Below are positions 17,438-26,245 of a DNA stretch of 64,000 bases, piece by piece. The translations under genes were made by a program, and so were the position numbers. Location: NCBI RefSeq assembly GCF_016653635.2, contig NZ_CP067420.1, positions 5,668,001 through 5,732,000 on the forward strand. Direction: 5' to 3'. The stretch comes from Skermanella sp. TT6. GTDB taxonomy: Bacteria; Pseudomonadota; Alphaproteobacteria; Azospirillales; Azospirillaceae. Positions within the stretch are counted from its first letter, which is position 1; each line of letters opens with the position of its first letter. Under the pieces are notes generated by a model, which saw only the letters and a program-made list of their open reading frames with translations, did not search any database and was not told where the DNA came from.

Positions 17438-18594
17438 CCACCCGCCGCATGATCTTGGCGTTGGCGGTCGCAGCTCCGCTGCTCCTGATCGTGGCGGTGG
17501 CGATTGCCTTCCTCGCCGCCGACCCACTGCGCTCGCTGACCGGGGCAGCGCCTCCGGTCGAGCAGGTCACGGTCGAGCGCCAAGTCCTCGATGGCGACGG
17601 TATCGGGCTGCTGGTTCGGGTGGGTGGCACGGAGCCGGTCCGCATTGCCCAGGTGCAGGTGGATGGCGCCTACTGGACATTCGTCCAGGAGCCGTCCGGC
17701 GAACTCGGCAATCTGTCCTCGGCCTGGCTGCGTATTCCGTACCCGTGGGTGCTCGGGGAGACCCACCATATCGCCCTCATAACGCGCACCGGTCTGGCCT
17801 TCGAGCACACCATCGACGTCGCCGTGGCCACGCCTGATACCAACAGCCTTGGCGTCCTCGGGATGGTGGGCCTGTTCGTCGGTGTCGTACCGGTCGCGCT
17901 CGGCATGCTGTTCTACCCGGCCTTGCAGGTGGGCGGCACACGGGCGTTCAGTTTCTCACTGGCGCTGACCATCGGTCTGCTCGGATTCCTGCTGGTGGAC
18001 ACTCTCCAGGAGGCGTTGGAACTCGCCGCCGATGCCGCCCCAGGCTTGCACGGGGTGGCACTGGTCTGGCTGGTCGCTGCGCTGGCGTTCGTGCTTCTGC
18101 TGGCTGTCGGCCGTCGCAAGGGCGGCGAGGTCAGTGGCCTCGCCCTGGCGACCTCCATTGCGCTCGGCATCGGCCTGCACAACCTCGGCGAGGGTCTCGC
18201 CATCGGGTCGGCTTTCGCGACCGGTGCGGCGGCGCTGGGCACCTTCCTGGTGCTGGGATTTACCCTGCACAACGTGACCGAGGGCATCGGCATCGTGGCG
18301 CCGCTCGTCCAGGAACCACCACGCTGGCCGGTCTTCATCGGCCTGGCGGCGCTTGCCGGACTTCCTGCGGTCGCGGGCATCTGGCTCGGCAGCTACGCCT
18401 TCTCGCCGCACTGGGCGGCGCTGGCGCTGGCGGTGGGGGCCGGGGCGATCCTCCAGGTCATCGTCGAGGTTAGTGGATTGCTGATGAGGCGCTCGGCAAC
18501 CCAGGGAACTCCGTGGGCCTCGGCGTCGGCGGTACTGGGCGTCATCCTCGGTGTGACGGTCATGTATGGGACCGCGCTACTCGTGCAGGCATGA
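17434..18594 (+). CDS. ZIP-family metal transporter with N-terminal extracytoplasmic domain
   Basis: This 386-residue protein has one TM at residues 8-28, then about 90 residues of beta-rich periplasmic domain (VTVERQVLDGDGIGLLVRVG onward). Seven or eight TM helices follow with ZIP signatures LHNLGEGLAIGSAFATG and LHNVTEGIGIVAPL. ZIP proteins move divalent metals toward the cytosol; His and Glu of HNxxEG form the metal site. It is translationally coupled to the oxidase, so both probably act on one metal. The extra N-terminal domain is not usual for ZIPs. Confidence 0.8.
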   Translation: MTTRRMILALAVAAPLLLIVAVAIAFLAADPLRSLTGAAPPVEQVTVERQVLDGDGIGLLVRVGGTEPVRIAQVQVDGAYWTFVQEPSGELGNLSSAWLRIPYPWVLGETHHIALITRTGLAFEHTIDVAVATPDTNSLGVLGMVGLFVGVVPVALGMLFYPALQVGGTRAFSFSLALTIGLLGFLLVDTLQEALELAADAAPGLHGVALVWLVAALAFVLLLAVGRRKGGEVSGLALATSIALGIGLHNLGEGLAIGSAFATGAAALGTFLVLGFTLHNVTEGIGIVAPLVQEPPRWPVFIGLAALAGLPAVAGIWLGSYAFSPHWAALALAVGAGAILQVIVEVSGLLMRRSATQGTPWASASAVLGVILGVTVMYGTALLVQA

Positions 18595-18601
18595 GTTGAG
18601 T

Positions 18602-18893
18602 GGCCATTTCTTCCACCGAAGCCGTCGTGGCAGTCGAAACACTCCTGCCCGACATGAACCATTACGGATCCTCCCACGAAACCGAGGGAAATGGCTCGTA
18701 ACGGCCGTTTTCGTGCTGCTCTCCTGCATTCTGCTTCTGATCTATGCGAGTGGCGGCCATGTTACCGATCTGATCGCCAGTTGGTTGGAAAGCATCTAGG
18801 TTTCTACTTCCAGCAGGAAACTTCGTGGATCTCGGGGCTGGCAGTCCTCGGTGTGGCGGTCATGTATAGAACCGCGCTGTTCGTGCAGACATG
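18602..18893. pseudogene. Patchwork of gene debris: cytochrome c' tail and ZIP tail
   Basis: On the minus strand about 18602-18655 encodes VGQECFDCHDGF, matching the heme-binding end of the cytochrome c' at 27169. On the plus strand 18841-18893 repeats, with few changes, the last 18 codons of the ZIP gene ending at 18594 (VMYRTALFVQ against VMYGTALLVQ). Between them a frame ending at 18799 encodes one hydrophobic helix (WLVTAVFVLLSCILLLIYAS), possibly a small membrane protein without a clear start. Confidence 0.5.
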
Positions 18894-18908
18894 GGGCTGC
18901 GGTGTTGG

Positions 18909-19646
18909 TCAACCGGCCTCGAAATACGAGGCGATCAGCGTGAACAGGGCGAAGCCGCCGACCAGCGACATGGCCGACCAGCGGGAATCGGCGGCAGCCT
19001 CGTGGGCTTCCGTGATCATGTCCTCAATGGCGGCGACCAGCAGGAGGCCGGCCACGAAGGCCAGCGCGGACAGCTGCCAGATCTCGCCGGCGCCCCGCAG
19101 CAGCCAGTACCCGAGAGCAGCACCGAGGAGGGCCGGGACGACGAAGGATGCCGAGAGCAGGATGCGTTTCGCGCGCGGCACTCCCTTATCCTTGAAGTTC
19201 GCAATGGTCGCGAATCCCTCCGGGATGTCGGCGGTGACCTGGCCGATGGCGAGGATGACCGCAAGGCCGAATGACACCGCCGAGCCTACCCCGATCATCA
19301 GACCGTCGCTGAACAGATCCACCGAAACGGCAGCGTAGATCATCCAGGCCCCGGTACCGGTTTCACCACCGCCGAGGCGGTCCTTCAGGGCATCAACGCC
19401 GCGCTCCAGCACGACCGAGAAGGCGCCACCGAGGAGGAACGCGAGGACGACGGCCCAGGGTGGAGCTCCGCCCAGGGCCTCCGGCATCAGCTCGATGGCG
19501 ACCACGGCGGTGACGATGCCGGCCGCCGCGTGCAGCGCCAGGCTGAGTGTCCGCCGGGTAGTTCTCAGGTACTCGGCGAGGAGTCCTCCACCGAAGTTGC
19601 CGATGGCTGGCAGCAGGGCCAGCGCCATGACCTTCAGAAACTCCAT
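18909..19646 (-). CDS. ZIP-family metal transporter (ZupT/GufA-like)
   Basis: This 245-residue protein is almost wholly membrane-embedded with about eight helices. The metal-site helices read SVDLFSDGLMIGVGSAV and GQVTADIPEGFATIANF, variants of the ZIP HNxxEG motifs in which His is replaced by Asp or absent. It faces the fused ZIP protein tail to tail. Substrate cannot be read from sequence. The replaced His suggests altered selectivity. Confidence 0.75.
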   Translation of the reverse strand: MEFLKVMALALLPAIGNFGGGLLAEYLRTTRRTLSLALHAAAGIVTAVVAIELMPEALGGAPPWAVVLAFLLGGAFSVVLERGVDALKDRLGGGETGTGAWMIYAAVSVDLFSDGLMIGVGSAVSFGLAVILAIGQVTADIPEGFATIANFKDKGVPRAKRILLSASFVVPALLGAALGYWLLRGAGEIWQLSALAFVAGLLLVAAIEDMITEAHEAAADSRWSAMSLVGGFALFTLIASYFEAG

Positions 19647-19894
19647 GAATCCCCGCGCATAACGATTTTCCCGAATTATCCCATCATTCGGTCCAACACC
19701 GGTCCAATCCGATCATCGCAGGATTTCGCAGGGCGCTGGTTGCCTGATCCGTCCGGGAGCACGGTCGCCACCCCGGTCGGCGATGATTGCGCAGACCCGA
19801 TATCCGCATCATCTCGATCCCGGCGCGGGATCAAAGCCGCCGTCATGTGATTAGTACCTGGAGAGGGTAGCAGCAGAACTCAGGGATTTCAGCG

Positions 19895-20803
19895 ATGGGC
19901 CATACACACGCCGGCGGCGAGGATGAGAGCGGCAAGGGTAAGCGCCTCCTGATCGCCCTCGCGCTCAACGTCGGCATAACTGTCGCGCAGATTGTCGGCG
20001 GGGTGATCTCCGGCAGCCTGTCGGTGCTCGCGGACGCCGCGCACAACGCCAGTGACGCCGCCTCGCTGGGTATCTCCTACGGCGCCTGGCGCGTATCGAA
20101 GCGCAGGCCTGACCAGCATCGGACCTTCGGTTACAGGAGAGCCGAGACGATCGGCGCCTTGATCAATCTGACGACCCTGTTCGTTATCGCCCTCTATCTC
20201 CTCTATGAGGCCGGGAACAGGTTCCTCCATCCCCAGGACGTCGGGGGTTGGACCATGATCATCGTCGGCGTGATCGCGGCCGTGGAGGACGCGCTTTCTG
20301 TCTGGGTCCTCTCGAAGGACCGCGGAAGCCTGAACGTGAAAAGCGCGTTCCTTCACATGATCGCCGACACCATGGCCACTGTCGGCGTCATCATCGGGGG
20401 CGTCCTGATCCTGCTCTTCGGCATTACCTGGGTCGATCCGCTGATAACCGCCGCGATCGCCATCTACATCTTCATTCATGCCTTCCACGAGATCAGGTCG
20501 GCGATTGCACTCCTGATGGAGAGCGCGCCCAAGGACTTCGACGTGGACCGCATGGTGGCGGAGATGACCTCGATGGCAGCCGTGGAAGGCGTCCATCACG
20601 TCCATGTCTGGCAGCTCGATGAGGGGCGGACAGCGGTGGAGGCCCACGTCGCGGTGAGCGAGCGCGACCTCGCGGCGGCTGACCGGATCCGGCGCGGGTT
20701 GAAAGATATGCTTCGCGACCGTTTCGGTGTGGCACATGCAACGCTCGAGGTCGAGTTCGCTCAGGACGTCCGGCACGACCGGAGCCTCATCCGGCAGGAA
20801 TAG
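19895..20803 (+). CDS. Cation diffusion facilitator (CzcD/ZitB-like) metal exporter
   Basis: This 302-residue protein has six TM helices with the CDF zinc site: VLADAAHNASDAASL in TM2 (HxxxD) and FLHMIADTMATVGVI in TM5 (HxxxD). The cytoplasmic ferredoxin-like C-terminal domain contains VHHVHVWQLDEG. A short His-bearing N-terminus (GHTHAGGE) is present. It exports Zn(II)/Co(II)/Cd(II) using the proton gradient, by family. It is a single-gene unit, convergent with ctaG to its right. Confidence 0.85.
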   Translation: MGHTHAGGEDESGKGKRLLIALALNVGITVAQIVGGVISGSLSVLADAAHNASDAASLGISYGAWRVSKRRPDQHRTFGYRRAETIGALINLTTLFVIALYLLYEAGNRFLHPQDVGGWTMIIVGVIAAVEDALSVWVLSKDRGSLNVKSAFLHMIADTMATVGVIIGGVLILLFGITWVDPLITAAIAIYIFIHAFHEIRSAIALLMESAPKDFDVDRMVAEMTSMAAVEGVHHVHVWQLDEGRTAVEAHVAVSERDLAAADRIRRGLKDMLRDRFGVAHATLEVEFAQDVRHDRSLIRQE

Positions 20804-20817
20804 GCCCTGCGGCACTA

Positions 20818-21813
20818 TCACCGCGTGCCGTCGGGATTGCGTTGGGGACCTGAGCTTTGAGGATGGCGCCGCTCCAGGCGGTTCAGGTACCCCGCAACGA
20901 GACCAAGGCCGCCGACGAAATACGGGATGGACGCGGGCACCCACATGATCAGTCCAGCCAGCTGCTGGTCCTCCAGGGCGCTCAACCCCCATGGCTCGCT
21001 GCGGCCGATGTATGCGGGGTAAAGCGGGACCGGGGCGAAGACCAGCAAGGCCGACAGGAAACCCATGTACATCATGGTGCTGACAATACCGATACCCGCG
21101 AATGCCGGGCCGACATCCTGATGGTAACAGCGGACCAGTGACCACCAGAACAGCAGGCCCGCGACAAGGTAGCTGATGTGCATGGCGTCATGCACCGGAT
21201 CGACGACCAGTGCCAGTTCCAGGATTTTCGGGAGATGCCACGCGAACAGGGCCAGTCCCTGGATGATGGAGGCGGTCCCCGGGCTCGCCACCCTGTTCCA
21301 GAACGCCCTGGTCCACGATCGACGGTTCCACCACCGTGAGAGGGCATTGCCCCAGCCCCCGGGCAGCCCGGCCAGGAAAGCCACTACCGGAGATCCTACG
21401 ACGAGAAGCGGGGCCACCGCCGACATCAGGACCATGTGCTGGGTCATGTGGACCGAAAACAGGACGTCGAGTGGTCCCACGATGGCGAGCGTCAGCAGGA
21501 CCATGCCGCAGGCGAATGCCCAGACCCGCCAGATCCGGATACCGCGACCCACACCGGCACGGCTCCACAGCCGGTGGACACCCCGCGCGTACAGGACCGA
21601 TGCCAATCCCAGCAGGAAGACCAATAGAGGATCGAAAGCCCACGCGGACCAGAAATCATGAATAGCCTGCGCCTCGCCGGCATGGGCTGCGGCCTCGGGC
21701 GGAACCAACGTGGCCGCACCGAGCACCGAGCCGAAGCCTGGGATCCGAGTCCATATGCCTCGGACGCATGCCATCCAGGCGGGGCGCTGTGACCGATCAT
21801 CAGCGCAGTCCAT
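20818..21813 (-). CDS. CtaG/caa3-type cytochrome oxidase assembly membrane protein
   Basis: This 331-residue protein has seven or so TM helices and the caa3_CtaG (PF09678) signatures VHMTQHMVLMSAVAPLLV, LFAWHLPKILELA and HISYLVAGLLFWW. Conserved His residues in these helices are candidate copper ligands. The start overlaps the copCD stop by 14 bp with GAGGG upstream, so it is the last gene of the ycnI-copCD-ctaG operon. In this setting it likely helps move copper across the membrane or into oxidases. Confidence 0.8.
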   Translation of the reverse strand: MDCADDRSQRPAWMACVRGIWTRIPGFGSVLGAATLVPPEAAAHAGEAQAIHDFWSAWAFDPLLVFLLGLASVLYARGVHRLWSRAGVGRGIRIWRVWAFACGMVLLTLAIVGPLDVLFSVHMTQHMVLMSAVAPLLVVGSPVVAFLAGLPGGWGNALSRWWNRRSWTRAFWNRVASPGTASIIQGLALFAWHLPKILELALVVDPVHDAMHISYLVAGLLFWWSLVRCYHQDVGPAFAGIGIVSTMMYMGFLSALLVFAPVPLYPAYIGRSEPWGLSALEDQQLAGLIMWVPASIPYFVGGLGLVAGYLNRLERRHPQSSGPQRNPDGTR

Positions 21814-23431
21814 GGTCGCCCTCGATGTCGATAATGAACTCGGCCGTCCGTTTCTCGAAGTCGCTGACCAGCAGGTCGGCTCCGAAGCGCCAACGTCCCG
21901 AAACCGCGAGTTCCGGTCCCTGAAGACGGTAGCTGCCCGGGCCCGTACGAGCCATGGCGCGCGGGATATTCTCTATGCCCAGGTCAGGGCTCCCGAGATG
22001 CAGCGTCACCGACAGGACATCCCGGAGGGAACCATCGCTCCCCGCCACCCTGAGTTCGATCGCGTTCTCGCCGGGACGCGCCGGTGTCACGCTGAGTGTC
22101 AAGTCGAGCGGCCCCGTCGAGGAGCGGACGACCTGACCCGGGTCGGTGCCATGCCGGGTGTGCTCGCCTGTGCTCCCGCCTGCCGGCGGCGGCACGCTGG
22201 TCAAGACAGCCGTCGCCACGAACACGGCGCCGGCCAGAGCCGCCTCGCCAAGGATGGATCGACGAAGGCGTTCCGAAGCGTCTGCCCCCTGCCGCAACGC
22301 CGGGACAAGGCGCCACTTGTTCAGGGCGGCCAGACCGAGCATACCGGCCACGATCAGGATCTTCGCCGACAGGGTCAGGCCGTAAGCCGTGGTCACCAGC
22401 GCGCTCCAGCTGCCGACCAAGCGCCAGGCCATAACCAGCCCGGCGCCCACCAGTAGGGGAACGATCACAGTCGCCACGCCGGAGAATGCGACCATCAGCT
22501 GGGCGACCCCGTTACGGTCAGAGTGACGCGTGGCGACGAGCAGGGGCCAGAAAGCCCCGGCCCAGAACGCTATCGCGAGCAGATGAAGGACAAGCAGGCC
22601 GGAAAGCCAGAGCGAATCCCAGGGCGCCGTATGACCGGTGAACGCGAACGATGCCGCGACCATCACCGCTCCCAAGGGTCCCAGCACGGGAAGGCTCCAC
22701 TGCCAAGCCGCCGCCGCGAGGAGGAGGGCGAGCCCGTCAAGCCGCAGCAGAGCGCTCACAGTTGTGCCTGGAGCCAGGAAGGTGCTGAAATCGGCAGGGG
22801 CGAGGAAGGCGGCGGCACTTCCGAGGATCAGTGCCTGAAGCCCCAATCCGAGTACCGTGGATACTGCCGCGATGGATGTGGACAGGAGGACCGCAAGGTA
22901 CGGTGATGCGACGACTGCATGGCGACGAAACAGCAGGGCAAATATGACCAGTCCTGCCGTGAGCAGCGATGCGCCATAGGTTACGACCCTGGCGGCGGCA
23001 TACAGGACCGTCAGGCCAACCGGCACGCTATCAGTGACTGGTCCAGCAGATCCGGAAGGGTTGCCGCTCGGTGCCCCAACCGAAAACACCAGGGAGCCGC
23101 CGAGCGGATGCCCGTCCGCCGATGCCAGGCGCCAGCTCAGCACATAGGTTCCGCTGCTCAGTTCCGGGAGAGCGGCCGTCACACGATCGGGCGGACCGCC
23201 CGTTTCGGGCCGAAGCTGTACCGCGCCTCCGGCCGGATCGACCAACCGAAGCGAGGTCACCTGGACCGGCTCGTTGAAGCGGAGAAGAACACGGTCTGGT
23301 GCCTGGGCAAGCACCTCGCTGTCCGCCGGCGAGCTTTCCAGCAGACCGGCATGGGCGTGCGCGGCGCCGGACCAGAGGATCGACAGGACGGCCATCAGGA
23401 TGGCGACAGACCATCTGACAGAAGGGAACAC
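21800..23431 (-). CDS. copCD: CopC-CopD fusion, copper import/resistance protein (YcnJ-like)
   Basis: This 543-residue protein has a signal peptide ending AAHA immediately before His1 of the mature CopC domain (HAGLLESSPADSEVL). The second His copper site is in SADGHPLGGSLVFSV. The CopD membrane domain has about eight TM helices (LLVLHLLAIAFWAGAFWPLL). A third, periplasmic C-terminal beta domain of about 100 residues follows (PLDLTLSVTPARPGENAIELRV). Fusions of this kind bind Cu(II) outside and move copper inward. It sits between ycnI and ctaG, the usual order. Confidence 0.88.
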   Translation of the reverse strand: MFPSVRWSVAILMAVLSILWSGAAHAHAGLLESSPADSEVLAQAPDRVLLRFNEPVQVTSLRLVDPAGGAVQLRPETGGPPDRVTAALPELSSGTYVLSWRLASADGHPLGGSLVFSVGAPSGNPSGSAGPVTDSVPVGLTVLYAAARVVTYGASLLTAGLVIFALLFRRHAVVASPYLAVLLSTSIAAVSTVLGLGLQALILGSAAAFLAPADFSTFLAPGTTVSALLRLDGLALLLAAAAWQWSLPVLGPLGAVMVAASFAFTGHTAPWDSLWLSGLLVLHLLAIAFWAGAFWPLLVATRHSDRNGVAQLMVAFSGVATVIVPLLVGAGLVMAWRLVGSWSALVTTAYGLTLSAKILIVAGMLGLAALNKWRLVPALRQGADASERLRRSILGEAALAGAVFVATAVLTSVPPPAGGSTGEHTRHGTDPGQVVRSSTGPLDLTLSVTPARPGENAIELRVAGSDGSLRDVLSVTLHLGSPDLGIENIPRAMARTGPGSYRLQGPELAVSGRWRFGADLLVSDFEKRTAEFIIDIEGDHGLR

Positions 23432-23494
23432 GGCGAACCTCCCGACGGAAGCGACGCCGGTTCAGGTACCGACGCCGCCGTCCGCCCCGCTGGT

Positions 23495-23662
23495 CTACTT
23501 GGCCTTCGGGGTCAGCCTGATGGCCGGGGCGGGCTCCTTCAGATCATCGGATTTCTGACCGGCAGCCGGGATCTCGATCCAGCGCGACTCGCCTTTCTCG
23601 CAGATCTGGACGATCGGCACGTACAGGGTTTCGTCGGGCCGATCCGGGGATTGAGCGTCATT
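23495..23662 (-). pseudogene. ycnI: ycnI (DUF1775), 3' part separated by inserted element
   Basis: This encodes the family tail DAQSPDRPDETLYVPIVQIC through RWIEIPAAGQKSDDLKEPAP to the stop. It joins exactly in frame to the 5' part at 26246-26619 when the intervening element is removed. Confidence 0.88.
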
Positions 23663-23667
23663 CAGCA

Positions 23668-24132
23668 TACAGTTTCGAGTCGGCGCGGGTCGAGTATCCG
23701 TGGCACCCGCTGTACGGGCAGACCCTCCGGGTAGTAAACCGGACAGCACGCAGCGGCCATCCGGTCATCTGGCTTGAGGAGCGCTCCGGAACAGCCCGGG
23801 AATTACCGGCCTGGATGTGCGACGCGGCGTACTGCCTTGATATGGCGGTGTTGGGGCCGCCACAGGCCGCCATCACGGCCCTTGGTGCATTGGCGGCAGT
23901 TCTCTCGGATTTGCGGCACACGGCTGGCGATCACACACCATCGGACAAATCCCTCACCGAGGAGGCTGCCGATGACCAGACGACCACGACCGCTGACCCA
24001 GTTCTCGCTGAACCTCAATGTTCCTCCCCCGGACGTCGTGGTTCCGGACGAGGTCGTGCAGGTGCTGGCGGACCTTCTCCTGGAAGCCGTGGGCGCCCGG
24101 TTGGGCATCGAGGACAGGGAGGACGGCCGTGA
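23668..24132 (+). CDS. Small accessory protein of the recombinase element (DUF5372-like)
   Basis: An open frame starts at the element's left edge: YPWHPLYGQTLRVVN, then ELPAWMCDAAYCLDMAVLGPPQ. This resembles the conserved roughly 100-residue protein found ahead of such recombinases. No ATG or GTG precedes the conserved part inside the element; the first in-frame ATG (23815) would remove it. The tail overlaps the next two genes. Either it is silent here, or its start comes from flanking DNA in other insertion sites. Confidence 0.5.
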   Translation, partial: YSFESARVEYPWHPLYGQTLRVVNRTARSGHPVIWLEERSGTARELPAWMCDAAYCLDMAVLGPPQAAITALGALAAVLSDLRHTAGDHTPSDKSLTEEAADDQTTTTADPVLAEPQCSSPGRRGSGRGRAGAGGPSPGSRGRPVGHRGQGGRP

Positions 24133-24151
24133 GCCCCAAGATCACCGCTGA
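23972..24151 (+). CDS. Small recombinase-element protein, 59 aa
   Basis: MTRRPRPLTQFSLNL followed by VVVPDEVVQVLADLLLEAVG. It starts after a strong GAGGAGG ribosome site and overlaps the recombinase start by 23 bp. Short acidic proteins of this pattern recur upstream of this recombinase type. No catalytic motif is visible. A helper or regulator role is a guess from position. Confidence 0.6.
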   Translation: MTRRPRPLTQFSLNLNVPPPDVVVPDEVVQVLADLLLEAVGARLGIEDREDGREPQDHR

Positions 24152-26219
24152 CCATCCTGGCCGCGGTGCCGCGGTCTATGTCCGCCAGTCCTCACCCGGA
24201 CAAGTAGCCAGTCACACGGAAAGCCGCCGTCGGCAGTATGACCTGGCCGATGCCGCACGCGCGGTGGGATTTGTCGATGTCATGATCATTGACGAGGATC
24301 TTGGCCGCTCCGGGTCCGGCCTCGAAGCCCGACCAGGATTCCAGAAGTTGGTGGCAGTGGTCTGCGCCGGCACGGTCGGCGCAGTCTACTGCATCGAGGC
24401 CTCACGGCTGGCCCGCAACGGTCGGGATTGGCACCACCTCATTGACCTCTGCGCTCTGGCCGGAACACTGGTCGTTGATCCCGACGGGGTTTACGATCCT
24501 TGTCTGATTAACGACCGGCTTCTGCTTGGCCTGAAGGGCACCATGTCCGAGTACGAACTCAGCCTGCTGCGCCAGCGCGGCATCGAGGCCCGGGATGGCA
24601 AAGCTCGCAGGGGCGAGTTGCAGTTCACCCTGCCGCCCGGCTATTGCTGGAACGAGGCCGGAAGGATTGAAATTGACCCTGATGAGCGTGTCGCCGGCGC
24701 GATCCGCATGCTGTTCAGCAAGTTCCGCGAACTGGGCAGCGCCCGCCAGGTCTTTCTGTGGGCGCGGGCAACCGACCTGTCGCTTCCTGTCGTGCGGCGC
24801 AATCTCACCGCCTGCAAGATCCTCTGGCAGCCGCCGGCCTATCACACGGTCATCCAAGTCTTGAACAACCCGATCTATGCCGGCGCATACGTGTTCGGCC
24901 GGACAGCCAGCAGGACACGGGTCATTGAGGGTCGGGCTCGCAAGACCACTGGGCACAGACGGGAACGCACCGAATGGAACGCCCTGCTGCGCGACAACCA
25001 CGAAGGCTATATCACCTGGGCCGAGTTCGAGGAACATCAGCGCATGCTGGAAGAGAACGCCCACATGCAGAAGCGCGCCTCTCGCAAGGCCGGCCGGGGC
25101 GGGCGGGCCTTGCTGACGGGACTGGTCCGGTGCGGACGCTGCGGCCGCAGGATGCGGGTGTTCTACGGTATGCAATCCGGGCATGCCCACCGCTACCAGT
25201 GCCGGGGAGACGACGCCCACGTCGGTGTCGGCCTGTGCATCGGGATCGGTGGCGTCCGTGTCGATCGGGCGATCGTGGCCCAGATGCTGGAGGCCGTGTC
25301 TGCCCGTGCGGTGGAGGCCGCCCTGCTCGCCGCCGACCAGGCATCCGCCGCCGGGGCGGAGGAGCGGGCGGCCCTGGAACGGGAACTGGAAGCGGCCCGC
25401 TATGACACATCGTTGGCCGCACGCCGGTACGATTTTGTGGACCCGGGCAAGCGCCATGTCGTGAGGGAACTGGAAGCTCGGTGGAATACCGCGCTGGAAC
25501 GGGTGGCGCAGATTGAACGTCGGATTGCCGAAGCCGAGGCAAGATCCGCGGCACGCCCGAAGGTGGACAAGGCGGCGCTCCTGGGACTGGCTCACAACCT
25601 GTCCGCAGCTTGGAATGCACCGACGGCGGACGCGCGGACCCGGCAGCGCTTGACCCGGCTGCTCGTGGAGGAAGTGGTGATTGACCTCGACGACGCGGCA
25701 CACGAGGCGGTGCTGCGGATCCACTGGGTTGGGGGCGGTCACACCGAACTGCGCGTCCCGCGTCGCAGAATAGAGGGCCGGCAGGAAAAGGGAAATCCCG
25801 GAGCCGTCGAGGTCGTGCGTCAGCTCTCCGGTCACTGGCCAGACCATGAGATCTCCGTCACGCTGAACCGCATGAAGTGCCGGAGCGAAAACGGTGAGAC
25901 CTGGACGACCGTGAAGGTTCGGCTGTTACGAGAACGGCTTGGCATTCCCGACTTCGATCCGTCAGTACCCCGTCCCGAGATGCTGACGGCCGAGAAAGCG
26001 GCGAAGCGGCTCGGCATCTCCATCCCGTCCGTGCATCGCCTCATCCAACGCGGGGCCCTGCCGGCAACCCAGCTTGTCCCTTCGGCTCCCTGGCACATTC
26101 CAGCCGCCGCCTTGGACACCGATGCCCTACAAACGGGCGTGAACGAGATTAAGGCGCGGCGCCCGAAAAACCTTATTGATTATCATAGAGATGAAACGAT
26201 GCGCCTGCCAGGATTGTGA
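24129..26219 (+). CDS. Large serine site-specific recombinase
   Basis: This 696-residue protein has a resolvase N-terminal domain with the nucleophile in AAVYVRQSSPGQ (Ser21/22), IDEDLGRSG and IEASRLARNGRDW. The recombinase domain follows (NNPIYAGAYVFGR), then a zinc-ribbon (RCGRCGRRM...YQC) and a coiled coil. Unusually for the class, a C-terminal excisionase-like helix-turn-helix (TAEKAAKRLGISIPSVHRLI) is added. The GTG start at 24129 has GGAGG 7 nt upstream. It should cut and rejoin DNA at a 2-bp core, matching the TT at both ends of the element. Confidence 0.88.
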   Translation: MSPKITADHPGRGAAVYVRQSSPGQVASHTESRRRQYDLADAARAVGFVDVMIIDEDLGRSGSGLEARPGFQKLVAVVCAGTVGAVYCIEASRLARNGRDWHHLIDLCALAGTLVVDPDGVYDPCLINDRLLLGLKGTMSEYELSLLRQRGIEARDGKARRGELQFTLPPGYCWNEAGRIEIDPDERVAGAIRMLFSKFRELGSARQVFLWARATDLSLPVVRRNLTACKILWQPPAYHTVIQVLNNPIYAGAYVFGRTASRTRVIEGRARKTTGHRRERTEWNALLRDNHEGYITWAEFEEHQRMLEENAHMQKRASRKAGRGGRALLTGLVRCGRCGRRMRVFYGMQSGHAHRYQCRGDDAHVGVGLCIGIGGVRVDRAIVAQMLEAVSARAVEAALLAADQASAAGAEERAALERELEAARYDTSLAARRYDFVDPGKRHVVRELEARWNTALERVAQIERRIAEAEARSAARPKVDKAALLGLAHNLSAAWNAPTADARTRQRLTRLLVEEVVIDLDDAAHEAVLRIHWVGGGHTELRVPRRRIEGRQEKGNPGAVEVVRQLSGHWPDHEISVTLNRMKCRSENGETWTTVKVRLLRERLGIPDFDPSVPRPEMLTAEKAAKRLGISIPSVHRLIQRGALPATQLVPSAPWHIPAAALDTDALQTGVNEIKARRPKNLIDYHRDETMRLPGL

Positions 26220-26245
26220 GAGGAGGGATGCACTATGTCACGCAG

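Larger units (their letters stand above)
23663..26245 (+). mobile_element. Serine-recombinase element inserted in ycnI
   Basis: A 2.58-kb unit bounded by a TT dinucleotide at 23661-23662 and 26246-26247. Deleting it with one TT rebuilds the codons CTG CCG AAT GAC GCT on the minus strand, an uninterrupted ycnI. A 2-bp core fits serine recombinases. It carries two small ORFs and the recombinase, all plus strand. Confidence 0.8.

Noticed and set aside
16235-17527. 430-codon minus-strand frame
   Set aside because: Antisense to the Tat-exported multicopper oxidase, whose copper motifs fix the real strand.
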